From Pseudonocardia terrae (GTDB lineage: Bacteria > Actinomycetota > Actinomycetes > Mycobacteriales > Pseudonocardiaceae), in NCBI RefSeq assembly GCF_021343995.1, contig NZ_JAJTTE010000031.1, forward strand, positions 1 through 64,000: a DNA stretch of 64,000 nt. The letters run 5' to 3'. The position numbers and the translations under genes were made by a program. This document shows positions 53,533 through 62,409 of the stretch, in pieces (position 1 is the first letter of the stretch; each line of letters opens with the position of its first letter). The notes below the pieces were generated by a model. That model was not told where the DNA came from and made no database searches. It worked only from the letters and a program-made list of their open reading frames with translations.

Positions 53533-54423
53533 ATGGGGGACATGGTCCCCAGCAGCCCTCCCGGTACGGCCGGAGTACCCGGCACGGACACGACCACCCT
53601 TCCGGACGCCGCGGAGCTCGCCGAGCTCCGGCGTGTCGCGGAGCAGGTGGCGGGGGAGGCGGCGGCGCACCTGCGCACGCTGCCCGCGCCCCGGGAGACC
53701 GGCGCGGTCGACACCAAGAGCACACCCACCGACGTCGTCACGGAGTCGGACCAGGCCCTCGAGCGCCTCGTCCGGGACCGCCTGGCGCAGCTGCGGCCGA
53801 GCGAGCCGGTGTACGGCGAGGAGGCCGCGGGCGACGCCGCGGCCGCGCGCTGGGTCGTCGACCCCATCGACGGCACCGTGAACTACCTCTACGGGATGCC
53901 CTGGTACGCCGTCTCGGTCGCCGCGGTGCGCGACGGGGTGTCGCTGGCGGGGGCGGTCGTCGAGCCGGCGTCGGGGCGGGTGTGGAGCGCGGCGGCCGGG
54001 GCCGGCGCCACCTGCGACGGCGTGCCGCTGGGGGTGACCACGGAGACGGAGCTCTCCCAGGCGCTGGTCGCCTGCGGCTTCTCCTACGACGCGGGCCGCC
54101 GCGCCCGTCAGGCCGCGATGATGGCGGCGGTGCTCCCGCGGGTCCGTGACCTGCGGCGGACCGGGTCGGCGGCGCTGGACCTGTGCGGGCTCGCCGCCGG
54201 ACAGCTCGACGCCTACGTCGAGCACGGCATCCACTGGTGGGACTGGGCGGCCGCGGCACTCGTCGCGCGGGAGGCCGGGGCCGTCGTCCAGGTGCGGCCC
54301 GCGCCCGGCCGGCCCCGCACGGACGGCAGGGAACTGGGGGAGGACGTGACGGTCGCCGCCGCGCCCGGGGTCGCGGCGGCCTTCGCGGAGCTCCTGCGCG
54401 AGGCGGGTGCGGCCGAGGTCTGA
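53533..54423 (+). CDS. suhB: Inositol monophosphatase-family phosphatase
   Basis: 296 residues from ATG 53533 (ATG 53542 is in frame three codons later). Metal site motif A: WVVDPIDGTVNYLYGMPWY near 113; glutamate of the metal site in YGEEAAGDAA near 95; motif B: WWDWAAAALVAREAGAVV near 235. The family removes phosphate from myo-inositol-1-phosphate, needed in actinobacteria for phosphatidylinositol and mycothiol, and also includes histidinol-phosphate and fructose-bisphosphate phosphatases. The syntenic gene in M. tuberculosis is suhB (Rv2701c). Mg2+-dependent and cytosolic. Confidence 0.9.
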   Translation: MGDMVPSSPPGTAGVPGTDTTTLPDAAELAELRRVAEQVAGEAAAHLRTLPAPRETGAVDTKSTPTDVVTESDQALERLVRDRLAQLRPSEPVYGEEAAGDAAAARWVVDPIDGTVNYLYGMPWYAVSVAAVRDGVSLAGAVVEPASGRVWSAAAGAGATCDGVPLGVTTETELSQALVACGFSYDAGRRARQAAMMAAVLPRVRDLRRTGSAALDLCGLAAGQLDAYVEHGIHWWDWAAAALVAREAGAVVQVRPAPGRPRTDGRELGEDVTVAAAPGVAAAFAELLREAGAAEV

Positions 54424-54446
54424 CCCGGCTGCTCGGGGCGGTCCGT

Positions 54447-54518
54447 CCTGGCCGCTGGGTCCGACGTGGCCGCTCGGCCCGACCTGGCCGCTGGGTCCGA
54501 CCTGGCCGCACGGGGCGG
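54447..54518. repeat. 18-bp tandem repeat between suhB and cei
   Basis: Four copies (54447, 54465, 54483, 54501) of CCTGGCCGCTGGGTCCGA; first and third are identical, second and fourth diverged. They lie in the spacer between convergent genes. Confidence 0.8.
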
Positions 54519-54547
54519 CCGGCACCGACCGTCCCGGGCGGTCGGGG

Positions 54548-55189
54548 TCAGCAGCGCGCGGCGTCGCGCGCCTCGGCCAGGACCTGCGGGTCGAGCTGCG
54601 GCGTGGCCACCTGCTGGCCCTCGCCCGTCTCCCCGGAACCCGGGGCGCCCAGCTGCTCCAGCGCGTCGCGCACGGCGCGGACGGGGTTGACGTCGGTGAA
54701 GGCAGTGCCGACGGCGACGTCGACCGAGTCGTCGCCGCGCTCGTCCTGGACCAGCTCGAGGCAGGGGAGGACGAGCTGCAGGGTGGCCGCGGCACCCTGG
54801 CCCGACTGCCCGAACCGCAGCTGGCCGTGGCAGTCGAGATTGCCGGTCGGGTAGAGCGAGTCGTTGTCCGGCTGGCGGGCTTCGCCGAAGCCGAGGTCGC
54901 CGAGTTGCGCGGCCACCAGGTTGGCCTGGCCGCGCTGGCCGCCGGCGTTGAGCACGGTCGCCCGGACGTTCGCGGGCGGTGTCGGGGCGGCCGAGGCCAG
55001 GGCGTCGGCGTCGAGCACGCTGCCCGCAGACCCCGAGGCCGGCGCGTTGCACGCGGCGAGGCCGGAGTCGGCGGAGGAGTTGACGAACACGATCGTCCAG
55101 GTCACCAGGGCCGCGACGGCGAGCGCGCCGACCGTGATCGCGACCGGCCGGGGCCGGCGCCGCCGGTAGGGACGCAGCCCCGCGCTCAC
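54548..55189 (-). CDS. cei: Envelope integrity protein Cei (LytR C-terminal domain)
   Basis: 213 residues from GTG 55189. A short basic N-terminus (LRPYRRRRPRP) precedes one transmembrane helix (VAITVGALAVAALVTWTIVF), followed by an exported LytR_C domain: ANVRATVLNAGGQRGQANLV, then LGDLGFGEARQPDND and LVLPCLELVQDERGDDSVDV. Several Cys residues in the exported part (near 48, 112, 136 and the C-terminus) could form disulfides. It matches Rv2700/Cei in size, topology and gene neighbourhood; Cei helps keep the cell envelope intact. Its start overlaps the stop of a 13-codon leader ORF. Confidence 0.88.
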   Translation of the reverse strand: MSAGLRPYRRRRPRPVAITVGALAVAALVTWTIVFVNSSADSGLAACNAPASGSAGSVLDADALASAAPTPPANVRATVLNAGGQRGQANLVAAQLGDLGFGEARQPDNDSLYPTGNLDCHGQLRFGQSGQGAAATLQLVLPCLELVQDERGDDSVDVAVGTAFTDVNPVRAVRDALEQLGAPGSGETGEGQQVATPQLDPQVLAEARDAARC

Positions 55190-55239
55190 GCGCCCACCCC
55201 AGCCGTAGACACCCCGTGGATCAGCACGGCGGAACCCTA
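55186..55239 (-). promoter_or_regulatory. Leaderless promoter and 13-codon leader ORF before cei
   Basis: On the minus strand TAGGGT (55234-55239) lies 6 nt before GTG 55227, the spacing of other leaderless starts here. From that GTG a short frame encodes MLIHGVSTAGVGA and stops at 55186; its TGA overlaps the cei start codon (GTGA). Ribosomes loading on the leaderless end would translate the leader and pass to cei. No good Shine-Dalgarno sequence precedes cei itself. The mini-ORF is a prediction. Confidence 0.45.
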
Positions 55240-55516
55240 ACGCCCCCGGCGGGCGGCGACGGGTGGACGACACGGGTGGGCCCGATGCCGGGGGCTTGAC
55301 CGCTCGGCTACCCTCTGCGCGCCGACGGGGGAGCCACGACGTTTCGCGGGGCCCGGCCGCGGGCCGGGAAGGCGGGTCCGCGCAGGGTCCCGACCGGCCT
55401 GCGCTCTTCCGCAAACGGGTGAGACCGGCGTCACTCCGGCGCCGGGCACAAACGCCCGTGGCCGGGACGTTGTGCAGCGGCACGACCGAAGACGAACAGT
55501 ACTGAGGGTGGGAACG
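55190..55516. other. Divergent cei/DUF4193 spacer
   Basis: 327 bp without an annotated gene apart from the cei leader. Rightward, TACCCT (55309-55314) could be the -10 box of the DUF4193 gene, implying a leader of about 195 nt with a hairpin CCCGGCC/GGCCGGG near 55351-55367. The leader matches no riboswitch I know. Confidence 0.4.
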
Positions 55517-55819
55517 ATGGCTACCGACTACGACGCACCGCGGCGCAACGAGGCCGACGACATGGCGGAGGACTCGCTCGACGAGCTCAAGGCCCGTCGG
55601 AACGAGGCGCAGTCGTCCGCGGTCGACGTCGACGAGTCGGACACGGCGGAGAGCTTCGAGCTCCCGGGGGCGGACCTCTCGGGCGAGGAGCTCACGGTCA
55701 AGGTCCTGCCGAAGCAGGCGGACGAGTTCACCTGTGGCAGCTGCTTCCTGGTGCACCACCGCAGCCGGCTGGCCGAGACCCGCGGCAACCTGTTCATCTG
55801 CCGCGACTGCGCGGCCTGA
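55517..55819 (+). CDS. DUF4193 family protein
   Basis: 100 residues from ATG 55517 with GGGTGGGAA upstream. Actinobacterial family of unknown function: acidic N-terminal half (MAEDSLDELKARRNEAQSSA) and C-terminal zinc-ribbon-like pair TCGSCFLVHHRSRL and ICRDCAA (two CxxC). Homologous to Rv2699c and in the same gene position. Small, soluble, probably binds zinc. Ends before a strong terminator shared with the convergent DUF3093 gene. Confidence 0.92.
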   Translation: MATDYDAPRRNEADDMAEDSLDELKARRNEAQSSAVDVDESDTAESFELPGADLSGEELTVKVLPKQADEFTCGSCFLVHHRSRLAETRGNLFICRDCAA

Positions 55820-55891
55820 CGGACGGCGCCGCCGGCCCGACCGGAGCGACACGACACACATCCGGCGCACGGATGTGACGCGGACCGACGA

Positions 55892-55921
55892 GGGCGTCCC
55901 GGGTGCCCGGGACGCCCCTTT
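55892..55921. terminator. Rho-independent-type terminator
   Basis: GGGCGTCCCGG and CCGGGACGCCC pair perfectly around a 4-nt loop, followed by CTTT. It serves the DUF4193 gene (rightward) and, by symmetry, the DUF3093 gene (leftward). Confidence 0.85.
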
Positions 55922-55939
55922 CGGCGTTCTCGGGGCCGG

Positions 55940-56428
55940 TCAGGTCCGCGCGGCGCTCAGCGCGGCCACCAGCTCCTCCGGGCGGCGGCTGCTGACCACC
56001 CAGTACGGCACCGGGCTCGCGGGGTCGCGCGTCTCGATCCGCACGACCGAACCGATCCAGCCGCGGTGCAGGACGTAGGCGACGGGGTCCAGCTCGGGGC
56101 CCAGCGCCTGCTGCTTGTCCTTCTTGGACACGATCTGCGTACGGCCGATGTGCTCCAGCGCGATCCGTTCGTCGCCGGCGACCAGCTCGGTGCCGGTCAC
56201 CCGGACCCGGACGCTGCCGAGCCGCCACACCACCAGCAGGGCCAGCGGGATCAGCACGACGTAGCCGATCCAGGAGCGCACTCCCGGATAGCCCATGTGG
56301 ATCTCGGCGCCCAGCAGCACGGCGACGCCGCCGGCGAACAGGAACCACCAGAGCGGCGTACTCAACCGCTCGTCGAACCCAGGACGGCCGGACGTCGCAG
56401 GGCCGGTGCTGGACGGGTGCTCACTCAC
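55940..56428 (-). CDS. DUF3093 family membrane protein
   Basis: 162 residues from GTG 56428. Two transmembrane helices ([18 protein letters not shown] and [16 protein letters not shown]) separated by a short loop, then a soluble beta-rich domain with [18 protein letters not shown] and [18 protein letters not shown]. Homologous to Rv2698 in position and form. Function unknown. Its start is 8 nt after a TACAGT box, and that box overlaps the -10 box of divergent dut. Confidence 0.9.
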   Translation of the reverse strand: MSEHPSSTGPATSGRPGFDERLSTPLWWFLFAGGVAVLLGAEIHMGYPGVRSWIGYVVLIPLALLVVWRLGSVRVRVTGTELVAGDERIALEHIGRTQIVSKKDKQQALGPELDPVAYVLHRGWIGSVVRIETRDPASPVPYWVVSSRRPEELVAALSAART

Positions 56429-56436
56429 GACGACCC

Positions 56437-56446
56437 ACTGTAACGT
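56437..56446. promoter_or_regulatory. Overlapping divergent -10 boxes of DUF3093 and dut
   Basis: TAACGT (56441-56446, plus strand) is 8 nt before the dut GTG; TACAGT (56437-56442, minus strand) is 8 nt before the DUF3093 GTG. The two boxes share two base pairs, so polymerase cannot occupy both promoters at once. Both transcripts would be leaderless. Confidence 0.6.
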
Positions 56447-56454
56447 CGCCCGTT

Positions 56455-56967
56455 GTGCCCGGCCCGATCGATGCTCCCCCGCACGAGCCGACGGTCACGC
56501 CGCTCGTCGACGTGCTGCTGACCCGCCTCGACCCCGAGATGCCCCTGCCCGCGTACGCCCGGCCCGGCGACGCGGGGGCGGACCTCGCGACCACGTCCGA
56601 CCTCGTCCTCGCCCCCGGCGAGCGCGCCGTCGTCGGGACGGGGGTCGCGATCGCGCTGCCCATGGGCTACGCCGGCTTCGTGCACCCGCGCTCCGGGCTG
56701 GCCGCCCGCGCGGGGCTGTCGGTCGTCAACGCGCCGGGCACGATCGACGCCGGATACCGCGGTGAGATCAAGGTGTGTCTGATCAATCACGACCCTCGCG
56801 AGGAGATCTCGCTGCGCAGGGGTGACCGGATCGCCCAGTTGGTCGTTCAGAAGGTGGAGTACGCGCGCTTCGTCGAGGTGTCCGAGCTCCCGGCCTCCGA
56901 CCGGGGACCGGGCGGCCACGGCTCGACGGGCGGGCACGACCGGCTGGCAGGAGGGGACGGACCGTGA
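56455..56967 (+). CDS. dut: dUTP diphosphatase
   Basis: 170 residues from GTG 56455. All five dUTPase motifs are present: [16 protein letters not shown] (1), [19 protein letters not shown] (2-3, PRSGLA and uracil-binding loop), [18 protein letters not shown] (3), [13 protein letters not shown] (4), and a C-terminal GGHGSTGG (5). A homotrimer that converts dUTP to dUMP and pyrophosphate, keeping uracil out of DNA and feeding dTMP synthesis. The next gene starts inside its stop codon (GTGA). Confidence 0.96.
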   Translation: MPGPIDAPPHEPTVTPLVDVLLTRLDPEMPLPAYARPGDAGADLATTSDLVLAPGERAVVGTGVAIALPMGYAGFVHPRSGLAARAGLSVVNAPGTIDAGYRGEIKVCLINHDPREEISLRRGDRIAQLVVQKVEYARFVEVSELPASDRGPGGHGSTGGHDRLAGGDGP

Positions 56968-59900
56968 GCGTCCGCTACGGCGAGGACCTCGAGGACCTGG
57001 AGGCCGACGGCTCGGTGGAACCCGGGTTCTACGGCGAGTACGACGGTGAGTTCGACGAGGAGTACGACAGCGACTACGACGGGCCGGACTTCGGCCCGTT
57101 CGACGTGGCCAAGCTCGATCCCGAGATGACCGACGCGCTCACGCGGATGGACTTCGGCGCCGTGCAGGTGCCGATCCCGCCGCAGGGCAGCGTCGTCGAG
57201 CCGGAGGACGGCGCGCGGCTGTCCGCGGTGCACATTTCGATGCCGGGTGGTGGGCGGCTGTCGCTGTCCGCCCTCGCCGCGCCCCGCTCCGGCGGGCTGT
57301 GGAAGGACCTCTGCGAAGAGATCGCGGAGTCGCTGCGCGAGGGCGGCGCGACCGTGCGCTCCTACACCGGCGAGTGGGGCCGGGAGCTGCGCGCGACCAC
57401 GCAGATCGCCTCCTCGGTGTTCGTGGGCATCGACGGCGAGCGCTGGATGGTCTACGGCGTCGCGGCGGGCCCGGAGGAGCAGGCGGAGCGGCTCGACGCC
57501 GAGATGCGGCGGATGCTGCGCGGCACGATCGTGGTGCGCGGCAAGTCGCCGTACCCGCCGCGGACGGTGCTGCCCCTGACGCTCCCGTCGGCGGTCGACG
57601 AGGCCCCCGATCCCGACGCCGAGGCCCCGCAGCCCAAGGCCACGCTCACCCTGCGGACCCGCTCGGTCACCCCCACCGGGGAGGCGGGGGAGTCGGTCGG
57701 AGCGGAGCCCGACCCTGCGACCGCTTCGGCTCCTGCCGGGGCCGGGCAGGTCGGCGCTCCGGGCGGCGCCCGGCCCATGGCGCCGGCGGCCTCGGCGGGG
57801 GCGCAGGGCGCGCCCGCTGCCGATGGGCCTGGTGTTGGTGGGCCTGGTCCTGGTGGGCCTGGTGTTGGTGGGCCTGGTCACGGTGCAGCCGGTGCCGGCG
57901 GGCCTGGTCTCGGTGGGCCTGGTTTCGGTGGACCTGGTCTCGGTGGGCCGGGCGTCGGTGGACCCGGTGGTACCGGTGCGGCGGGTGCGCCGCAGCCCGG
58001 CGTGCGGGGTCCGCAGCCCGGTGGTCCGGAGTTCGGTGGTCCGGAGTTCGGCGGCCCCGCGGGCGGTGGGCCCGGGAGCGGTCGCTTCGGTATGCCCGGG
58101 GGTGGCTTCGGTGGACCCGGGACGGATGGTCGCGGCTTCGGCGGTCCCGGCGTGGATGGTCCCGGCGTGGGTGGACCTGGCTTCGGTGGGCACGGCCCGG
58201 GCGGGCCTGGCGCGGGTGGACCCGGCTTCGGTGGGCACGGCTTCGGTGCGCCCTCGGCCGATGGCCCGGGAGCGGGCGGTCCGGTCGGCCCCGCGGGCGG
58301 TGGCCCGGCTGCTGGCGGGCCCACCTTCGGCGGCCCGGTGCTCGGCGGTCCTGGTGGCCACGGAACCGGTGGCCCCATAGCAGGTGGCCAGGCGTCGGGC
58401 GGCTTCGGCGGCCCGGGCACGGGTGCCGCGGCGTTCGGTGGCCCGGGCACGGGCGCCGCGGCGTTCGGCGGCCCGGCGGGCCCCGCGCCGTTCGGCGGCC
58501 CGGCCGGCCCGGGCGGGCGCGCGCCCGCCCCTGGTGCCGGCGGGCCCGGCACGTTCGGCGGCCCGAGCGGCCGGTACGGCGTCCCCGGTGGAGCGGTGCC
58601 CGGTGGGGGCTTCGGGCCCGGTGGCGGCTTCGGGCCCGGGGCCGAGCCGGGCGGCGCGCCCGGTGCTCCGGGTGGTGCTCCCGCGACCGGCTGGTCCGGC
58701 GCGTACGGCCCCGGTACCGGCAGCTCCTTCGCGATCGATTCGCCGTCCGCACCCGACGGCGCGGGCCGCCAGCCCGGAGAGTCGGGCGAGCGGGGCTCCC
58801 AGGGTGCCGGCCCGGACCCGCTCTTCGGTGGCCCCGCCGCGCCCTCGACGGGTGCGTACGCGGGCCCGGGCGGGTTCGCACCGGGTGGTGCCCCGTCGCC
58901 CACGGACGCCGCGGGCGCAGGCCGGGGCGGCCCGGCGAGCGCCGGCGAGACACGGGCCCTGCCCATCGTCGGAACGGGCGCGGCCGGAGCCGAGCCGCGG
59001 GCCGACCATGCCGTCGACGCCGCTTCCCCGTCCGCTCCGCGGTCCGCCCCGCACGGCGGTGGTTGGGCGACAGCGGAATACCGACCCGACTGGTCCGACG
59101 AGGAGCCGGCCGATCGTGGGCCGAAATCGGCGCCGCGTGCGTCGACCGGCGGTGCACGCCACGCGGAGCCGCGGGCCGACCAGGCAAGTGGTACGTGGGC
59201 GACCGGCGGCCGCAGCGCAGACCCGGCGCCCTCGGGCTGGGCCGACCGGCAGAACGGCTGGGCGACCGGGTCGGCGGAATCGGCCCGTCCCGGACCCGAC
59301 CCGCAGTTCCCGGGACCGGATGCACCGCGTCCGGCCTGGGCCTCCGAGCAGCCGAGCGGCGGCTGGGCGGACGCCGCCGGGCAGCCGGCCGGGACGCCGG
59401 AGCAGCAGGGCGGTCACGGATCCCGGGAGGACCTGTACGGGGCGCCGCACGGCGGTCCCACCGCCGACGGCCGGCCGGACGGCTGGACGCCGACCGTGCA
59501 CCAGCCGCCCGGTCCGGGCTACGAGACCGTCGACCGCGACTCGGGCCGGCTGCCGCAGTACGGGTACACCGCGTCGGGCTGGTCGGCGCACAGTGGCGGT
59601 CGCCAGATGACCGGGTTCGCTGGGGTCCGCACGGGCCCCGGGTCGCCGGCCGACGTCCCGACCAGCCTGTTCGACGCGCTCATGGCCGAGTCGTCCGACC
59701 GCGCCGCGGAGCACGGTTCCGCCCCCCGCAACGGCTCGCCCGACGGACACGGCCCGGTCAACGGCCAGGGCCCGCTCAACGGACACGCCGTCCACGGGAG
59801 CGTGAACGGTCACGGCGGTCCGAACGGCTCGGGCGGCTCCAGTGGCAGGGGTGGCTCCAACGGCTGGGGTGGCCCGAACGGTCACGGCCCCGGCAGGCCG

Positions 59901-60431
59901 AACGGCTTCGGCGCCCCCGGTGTCGGTGGCTCCAACGGCTACGGCGCTCCGAATGGCTACGGCGCTACCAACGACCACGGGGGCCCCAATGGCCACGGCG
60001 CCCCTACCGGTCACGGTGCCCCCAATGGTCAGGGCGCCCCCAACGGTCACGGCGCTCCGGACGGGCACGGCGCTCCGGACGGCTACGGCCGCCCGAACGG
60101 CCAGAACGGCTACGGCGGCCCGAACAGCCAGAACGGTTACGCCGGCCCGAACGGCCAGAACGGGCATGGCGTGCCTAACGGCCAGAACGATTACGGCGGC
60201 GCGACCGGCCGAAGCGGGTACGCCGGCCCGAACAGCCCCGGCGGCTACGGCGGCCCGAACGGCGATGGCGCGCCCGAGCCCGGCACGACTCCCGGACAGG
60301 GCGAGCCCGGTCCCGGTGGATACCGCCGCCACCGCGAGGGGTCGAGCGCCCGGCCGGCGCTGTCGTTCCTCGACGGCGACCCGCTGAACGGCGGCGACCC
60401 CGACCGCGGCCGCCACCGCCGGCCCGAGTAG
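56964..60431 (+). CDS. DUF3710 protein with a giant Gly-rich repeat extension
   Basis: 1155 residues from GTG 56964 (AGGAGGGGAC upstream), overlapping dut by 4 nt. Residues about 1-240 are the DUF3710 domain ([59 protein letters not shown]), homologous to Rv2696c, where the whole protein is about 250 residues. From about 250 the chain is low-complexity: first Gly/Pro repeats such as [16 protein letters not shown] (about 285-590), then an Ala/Ser/Pro/Asp-rich middle, then Asn/Gly repeats ([18 protein letters not shown], about 925-1110). One frame, no stop. No signal peptide, so presumably cytoplasmic. The role of both parts is unknown. Confidence 0.88.
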   Translation: MSVRYGEDLEDLEADGSVEPGFYGEYDGEFDEEYDSDYDGPDFGPFDVAKLDPEMTDALTRMDFGAVQVPIPPQGSVVEPEDGARLSAVHISMPGGGRLSLSALAAPRSGGLWKDLCEEIAESLREGGATVRSYTGEWGRELRATTQIASSVFVGIDGERWMVYGVAAGPEEQAERLDAEMRRMLRGTIVVRGKSPYPPRTVLPLTLPSAVDEAPDPDAEAPQPKATLTLRTRSVTPTGEAGESVGAEPDPATASAPAGAGQVGAPGGARPMAPAASAGAQGAPAADGPGVGGPGPGGPGVGGPGHGAAGAGGPGLGGPGFGGPGLGGPGVGGPGGTGAAGAPQPGVRGPQPGGPEFGGPEFGGPAGGGPGSGRFGMPGGGFGGPGTDGRGFGGPGVDGPGVGGPGFGGHGPGGPGAGGPGFGGHGFGAPSADGPGAGGPVGPAGGGPAAGGPTFGGPVLGGPGGHGTGGPIAGGQASGGFGGPGTGAAAFGGPGTGAAAFGGPAGPAPFGGPAGPGGRAPAPGAGGPGTFGGPSGRYGVPGGAVPGGGFGPGGGFGPGAEPGGAPGAPGGAPATGWSGAYGPGTGSSFAIDSPSAPDGAGRQPGESGERGSQGAGPDPLFGGPAAPSTGAYAGPGGFAPGGAPSPTDAAGAGRGGPASAGETRALPIVGTGAAGAEPRADHAVDAASPSAPRSAPHGGGWATAEYRPDWSDEEPADRGPKSAPRASTGGARHAEPRADQASGTWATGGRSADPAPSGWADRQNGWATGSAESARPGPDPQFPGPDAPRPAWASEQPSGGWADAAGQPAGTPEQQGGHGSREDLYGAPHGGPTADGRPDGWTPTVHQPPGPGYETVDRDSGRLPQYGYTASGWSAHSGGRQMTGFAGVRTGPGSPADVPTSLFDALMAESSDRAAEHGSAPRNGSPDGHGPVNGQGPLNGHAVHGSVNGHGGPNGSGGSSGRGGSNGWGGPNGHGPGRPNGFGAPGVGGSNGYGAPNGYGATNDHGGPNGHGAPTGHGAPNGQGAPNGHGAPDGHGAPDGYGRPNGQNGYGGPNSQNGYAGPNGQNGHGVPNGQNDYGGATGRSGYAGPNSPGGYGGPNGDGAPEPGTTPGQGEPGPGGYRRHREGSSARPALSFLDGDPLNGGDPDRGRHRRPE
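57825..58720 (+). repeat. Gly/Pro-encoding repeat region in the DUF3710 gene
   Basis: Degenerate 12-15-bp units of the type GGTGGGCCTGGTNTCGGT run through this stretch and encode GGPGxGGPG-like pentads. Local synonymous differences are mostly at third positions, showing that the peptide pattern has been kept while the DNA diverged. Confidence 0.8.
59750..60260 (+). repeat. Asn/Gly/His-encoding repeat region in the DUF3710 gene
   Basis: Units of about 18 bp such as AACGGTCACGGCGCTCCG encode NGHGAP and variants ([15 protein letters not shown]). It is a second, compositionally different repeat block near the 3' end of the gene. Confidence 0.8.
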
Positions 60432-60474
60432 GCCGCACCGGTCCGCCACAGCCGTGGCGACCGGCCGGCTCACG

Positions 60475-60526
60475 ACCGAGGAGCGCGGCACACCCCGTCG
60501 ACGGGATGTGCCGCGCTCCCTCGGTT
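60475..60526 (+). terminator. Large terminator hairpin after the DUF3710 gene
   Basis: ACCGAGGAGCGCGGCACA pairs with TGTGCCGCGCTCCCTCGGT across a 15-nt loop that has its own CCCGTCGACGGG stem. One bulge interrupts the outer arms. A TTG follows. Confidence 0.8.
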
Positions 60527-61188
60527 GTGCGACCCGCGCGTCCGACACCGCTCCGGGGGCCGGGCCGCCGCTTCCGCCCGACGCTGCTCCGGCCCCTCGA
60601 CGCCACTTCCGCCCCGGCGCCCCTCCGCCTCGGCGCCCCTCCGCCTCGACGCCCCTCCCGCGCGCCCGAGTCCGCTCCGCTTCCCTCTCCCCTCACGAGC
60701 GGGAACGACCCCGGTGCACGGAGGGACCCCGGCACCAGCGAACCCCGCTGCCGCATCCACGAGCTCGCCCGCACCCACGCCCCGCTCCCCGCACACCGCA
60801 GAGCATGTGTGCGAAGTGCCGATGAGCTGTGCGGAGGCGAAGCCCCACCGGGCGGACCCCGAAAATGGGGCGGCGGTATCTCGGCCACCGGCACGCCGAA
60901 CGGCATGCGAGCAGCGTCACGACCACCCGCCGAGACGCCGAACGGGACCCCGGTCCCAGAATCCGGGCAGATCGGCAGGATCCGGGTGTGGAAGGGGGCT
61001 TCACCCGTCCGGGCGGCTGCGTGTCGGCGCGGTGATCGCGCCGCTCACCGACGGAGAAGATCGGGACCGCCCCCGGGCGCATGAACCCGCTCGTCCGGGG
61101 CACACTTCCGGTTTCCCCCGCGTTACCCTTGCACGGGCAGCGGCCGGATCAGCAGAGACGGCCCGCGCCCGAGCAGCCGAGGAGAGAG
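60527..61188. other. 660-bp spacer before the OB-fold gene
   Basis: No convincing gene on either strand. From 60590 to 60660 there is a C-rich run with a 15-bp repeat (CTCCGCCTCGGCGCC, about three copies). The remainder is ordinary high-GC sequence without a recognised RNA. TACCCT (61124-61129) is a plausible -10 box for the OB-fold gene and would give a leader of about 50 nt. M. tuberculosis has Rv2695 at this position; nothing like it is seen here. Confidence 0.6.
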
Positions 61189-61569
61189 ATGGGCAGCACG
61201 GACGGTGGGGCGTTCCGCCGCATGCTTCGCAAGCTCACCAGCGACGTCGACGTCCTGGACGCGGACGACCTGTCCGAGGATTCCGAGCGTTCCGGCGCGC
61301 AGCGCGCGAGCGAGTGTGCGTGCGGCCAGGAGGTGACCATGCTGGGTCGTCTCAGGAGTGTGGAGTTCTGCCCCGAGGACGACAGCAGCGCGCAGCTCCA
61401 GGCGGAGCTGTACGACGGCACCGAGGGAGTGACGCTGGTCTGGATGGGTCGACGCCGGATCCCGGGCATCGAGCCCGGCCGGACGATGCGGGTGCGCGGC
61501 AGGATCTCGGTCCGCGACGGGCGGAAGGTCCTGTACAACCCGTACTACGAGATCTGCCAGGCCCAGTGA
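61189..61569 (+). CDS. OB-fold nucleic-acid-binding protein
   Basis: 126 residues from ATG 61189 with AGGAG 4 nt upstream. N-terminal helix FRRMLRKLTSDVDVLDADDL, then an OB-type barrel: EVTMLGRLRSVEFCPEDD, LQAELYDGTEGVTLVWMGRR, RIPGIEPGRTMRVRGRIS, VLYNPYYEI. Homologous to Rv2694c and annotated as an OB-fold (tRNA-anticodon-like) protein across actinobacteria. The target is unknown. Its stop overlaps the DUF3159 start by 4 nt. Confidence 0.92.
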   Translation: MGSTDGGAFRRMLRKLTSDVDVLDADDLSEDSERSGAQRASECACGQEVTMLGRLRSVEFCPEDDSSAQLQAELYDGTEGVTLVWMGRRRIPGIEPGRTMRVRGRISVRDGRKVLYNPYYEICQAQ

Positions 61570-62351
61570 CGCCGGGTCCCGAGGGGGACCAGCCGACCAC
61601 CCGGATCCCGCGGGTGGCCGGCGAGCCGGCGGACCACGACTCGGCCACGGGGCCGATCCCGCGCGTCCCGGTCGAGGAGACCGCACGCGGCGCCGCCGGG
61701 GAGACCGACGGGGACCCGGACGGGGACCCGGACGACGACCCCGCGGAGTCCGAGCGCCGCCCCACGCTCCTCGAGCAGATGGGCGGCATCCCCGGCATCA
61801 TCGCCTCGACGGTCCCGGTCGCGGTGTTCGTCGTCGCCAACGTCCTGTTCTCGCTCAAGCCCGCCCTGATCGCCGCAGTCGTGGCCGGCGTGCTGGTGGC
61901 GCTCTTCCGCATCGCCCGCAGGCAGCCGCTGCAGCCCGCGATCTCCGGGCTGTTCGGCGTGGCGGTCTGCGCGTTCATCGCCTACCGCACCGGCGAGGCC
62001 CGCGGGTTCTACCTGCCCGGCCTGCTCTACAGCGCCGCGCTCGGGCTCGCGTTCCTCGTCTCGATCGTCGTGCGGTGGCCGCTCGCCGGGGTGATCTGGC
62101 ACGCCGTCAACGGGCACGGCCAGGACTGGCGCCGCAACCCCCGCATGCTGAGGGCGTACGGCTGGGCCAGCGCGCTCTGGGCGCTCGTGTTCGCCGCCCG
62201 CCTCGTGGTGCAGGGCTGGCTGTACAACGCCGACGAGGAGACCTGGCTCGGCATCGCCCGCCTGGGCATGGGCTACCCGCTGCTCGGCCTCGCGATCGTC
62301 GGGACGGTCGTCGCCGTCCGCCGCGCCGAGCGCACCCCCGCCCCGAGCTGA
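61566..62351 (+). CDS. DUF3159 family membrane protein
   Basis: 261 residues from GTG 61566. An acidic, Pro/Asp-rich N-terminus (about 60 residues, GDPDGDPDDDPAESE) precedes LLEQMGGIPGIIASTVPVAV, the family opening, then about six transmembrane helices with ARRQPLQPAISGLFGVAVCA near 118 and RWPLAGVIWHAVNGHGQDWR near 170. Homologous to Rv2693c. Some members look like intracellular septation-type membrane proteins; function unproven. Coupled to the OB-fold gene. Confidence 0.92.
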   Translation: MTPGPEGDQPTTRIPRVAGEPADHDSATGPIPRVPVEETARGAAGETDGDPDGDPDDDPAESERRPTLLEQMGGIPGIIASTVPVAVFVVANVLFSLKPALIAAVVAGVLVALFRIARRQPLQPAISGLFGVAVCAFIAYRTGEARGFYLPGLLYSAALGLAFLVSIVVRWPLAGVIWHAVNGHGQDWRRNPRMLRAYGWASALWALVFAARLVVQGWLYNADEETWLGIARLGMGYPLLGLAIVGTVVAVRRAERTPAPS

Positions 62352-62409
62352 CGGCCGCACGCCGCGGACGGGCCGCCGGGCCGAGGCGCGGCGCGTCCCG
62401 GAGCCGGCC

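Noticed and set aside
55321-55516. c-di-AMP (ydaO-type) riboswitch in the DUF4193 leader
   Set aside because: A GGGGGAGCC segment was suggestive, but the remaining conserved elements could not be found.
56847-60548. 1233-codon minus-strand frame opposite the DUF3710 gene
   Set aside because: Repeats of [11 protein letters not shown] type are just the complement of the Gly/Pro repeats; the plus-strand frame begins with a conserved DUF3710 domain coupled to dut.
60525-61565. Upstream extension of the DUF3159 frame through the spacer and the OB-fold gene
   Set aside because: It overlaps a well-supported OB-fold gene in another frame; the GTGA overlap at 61566 gives the natural start.
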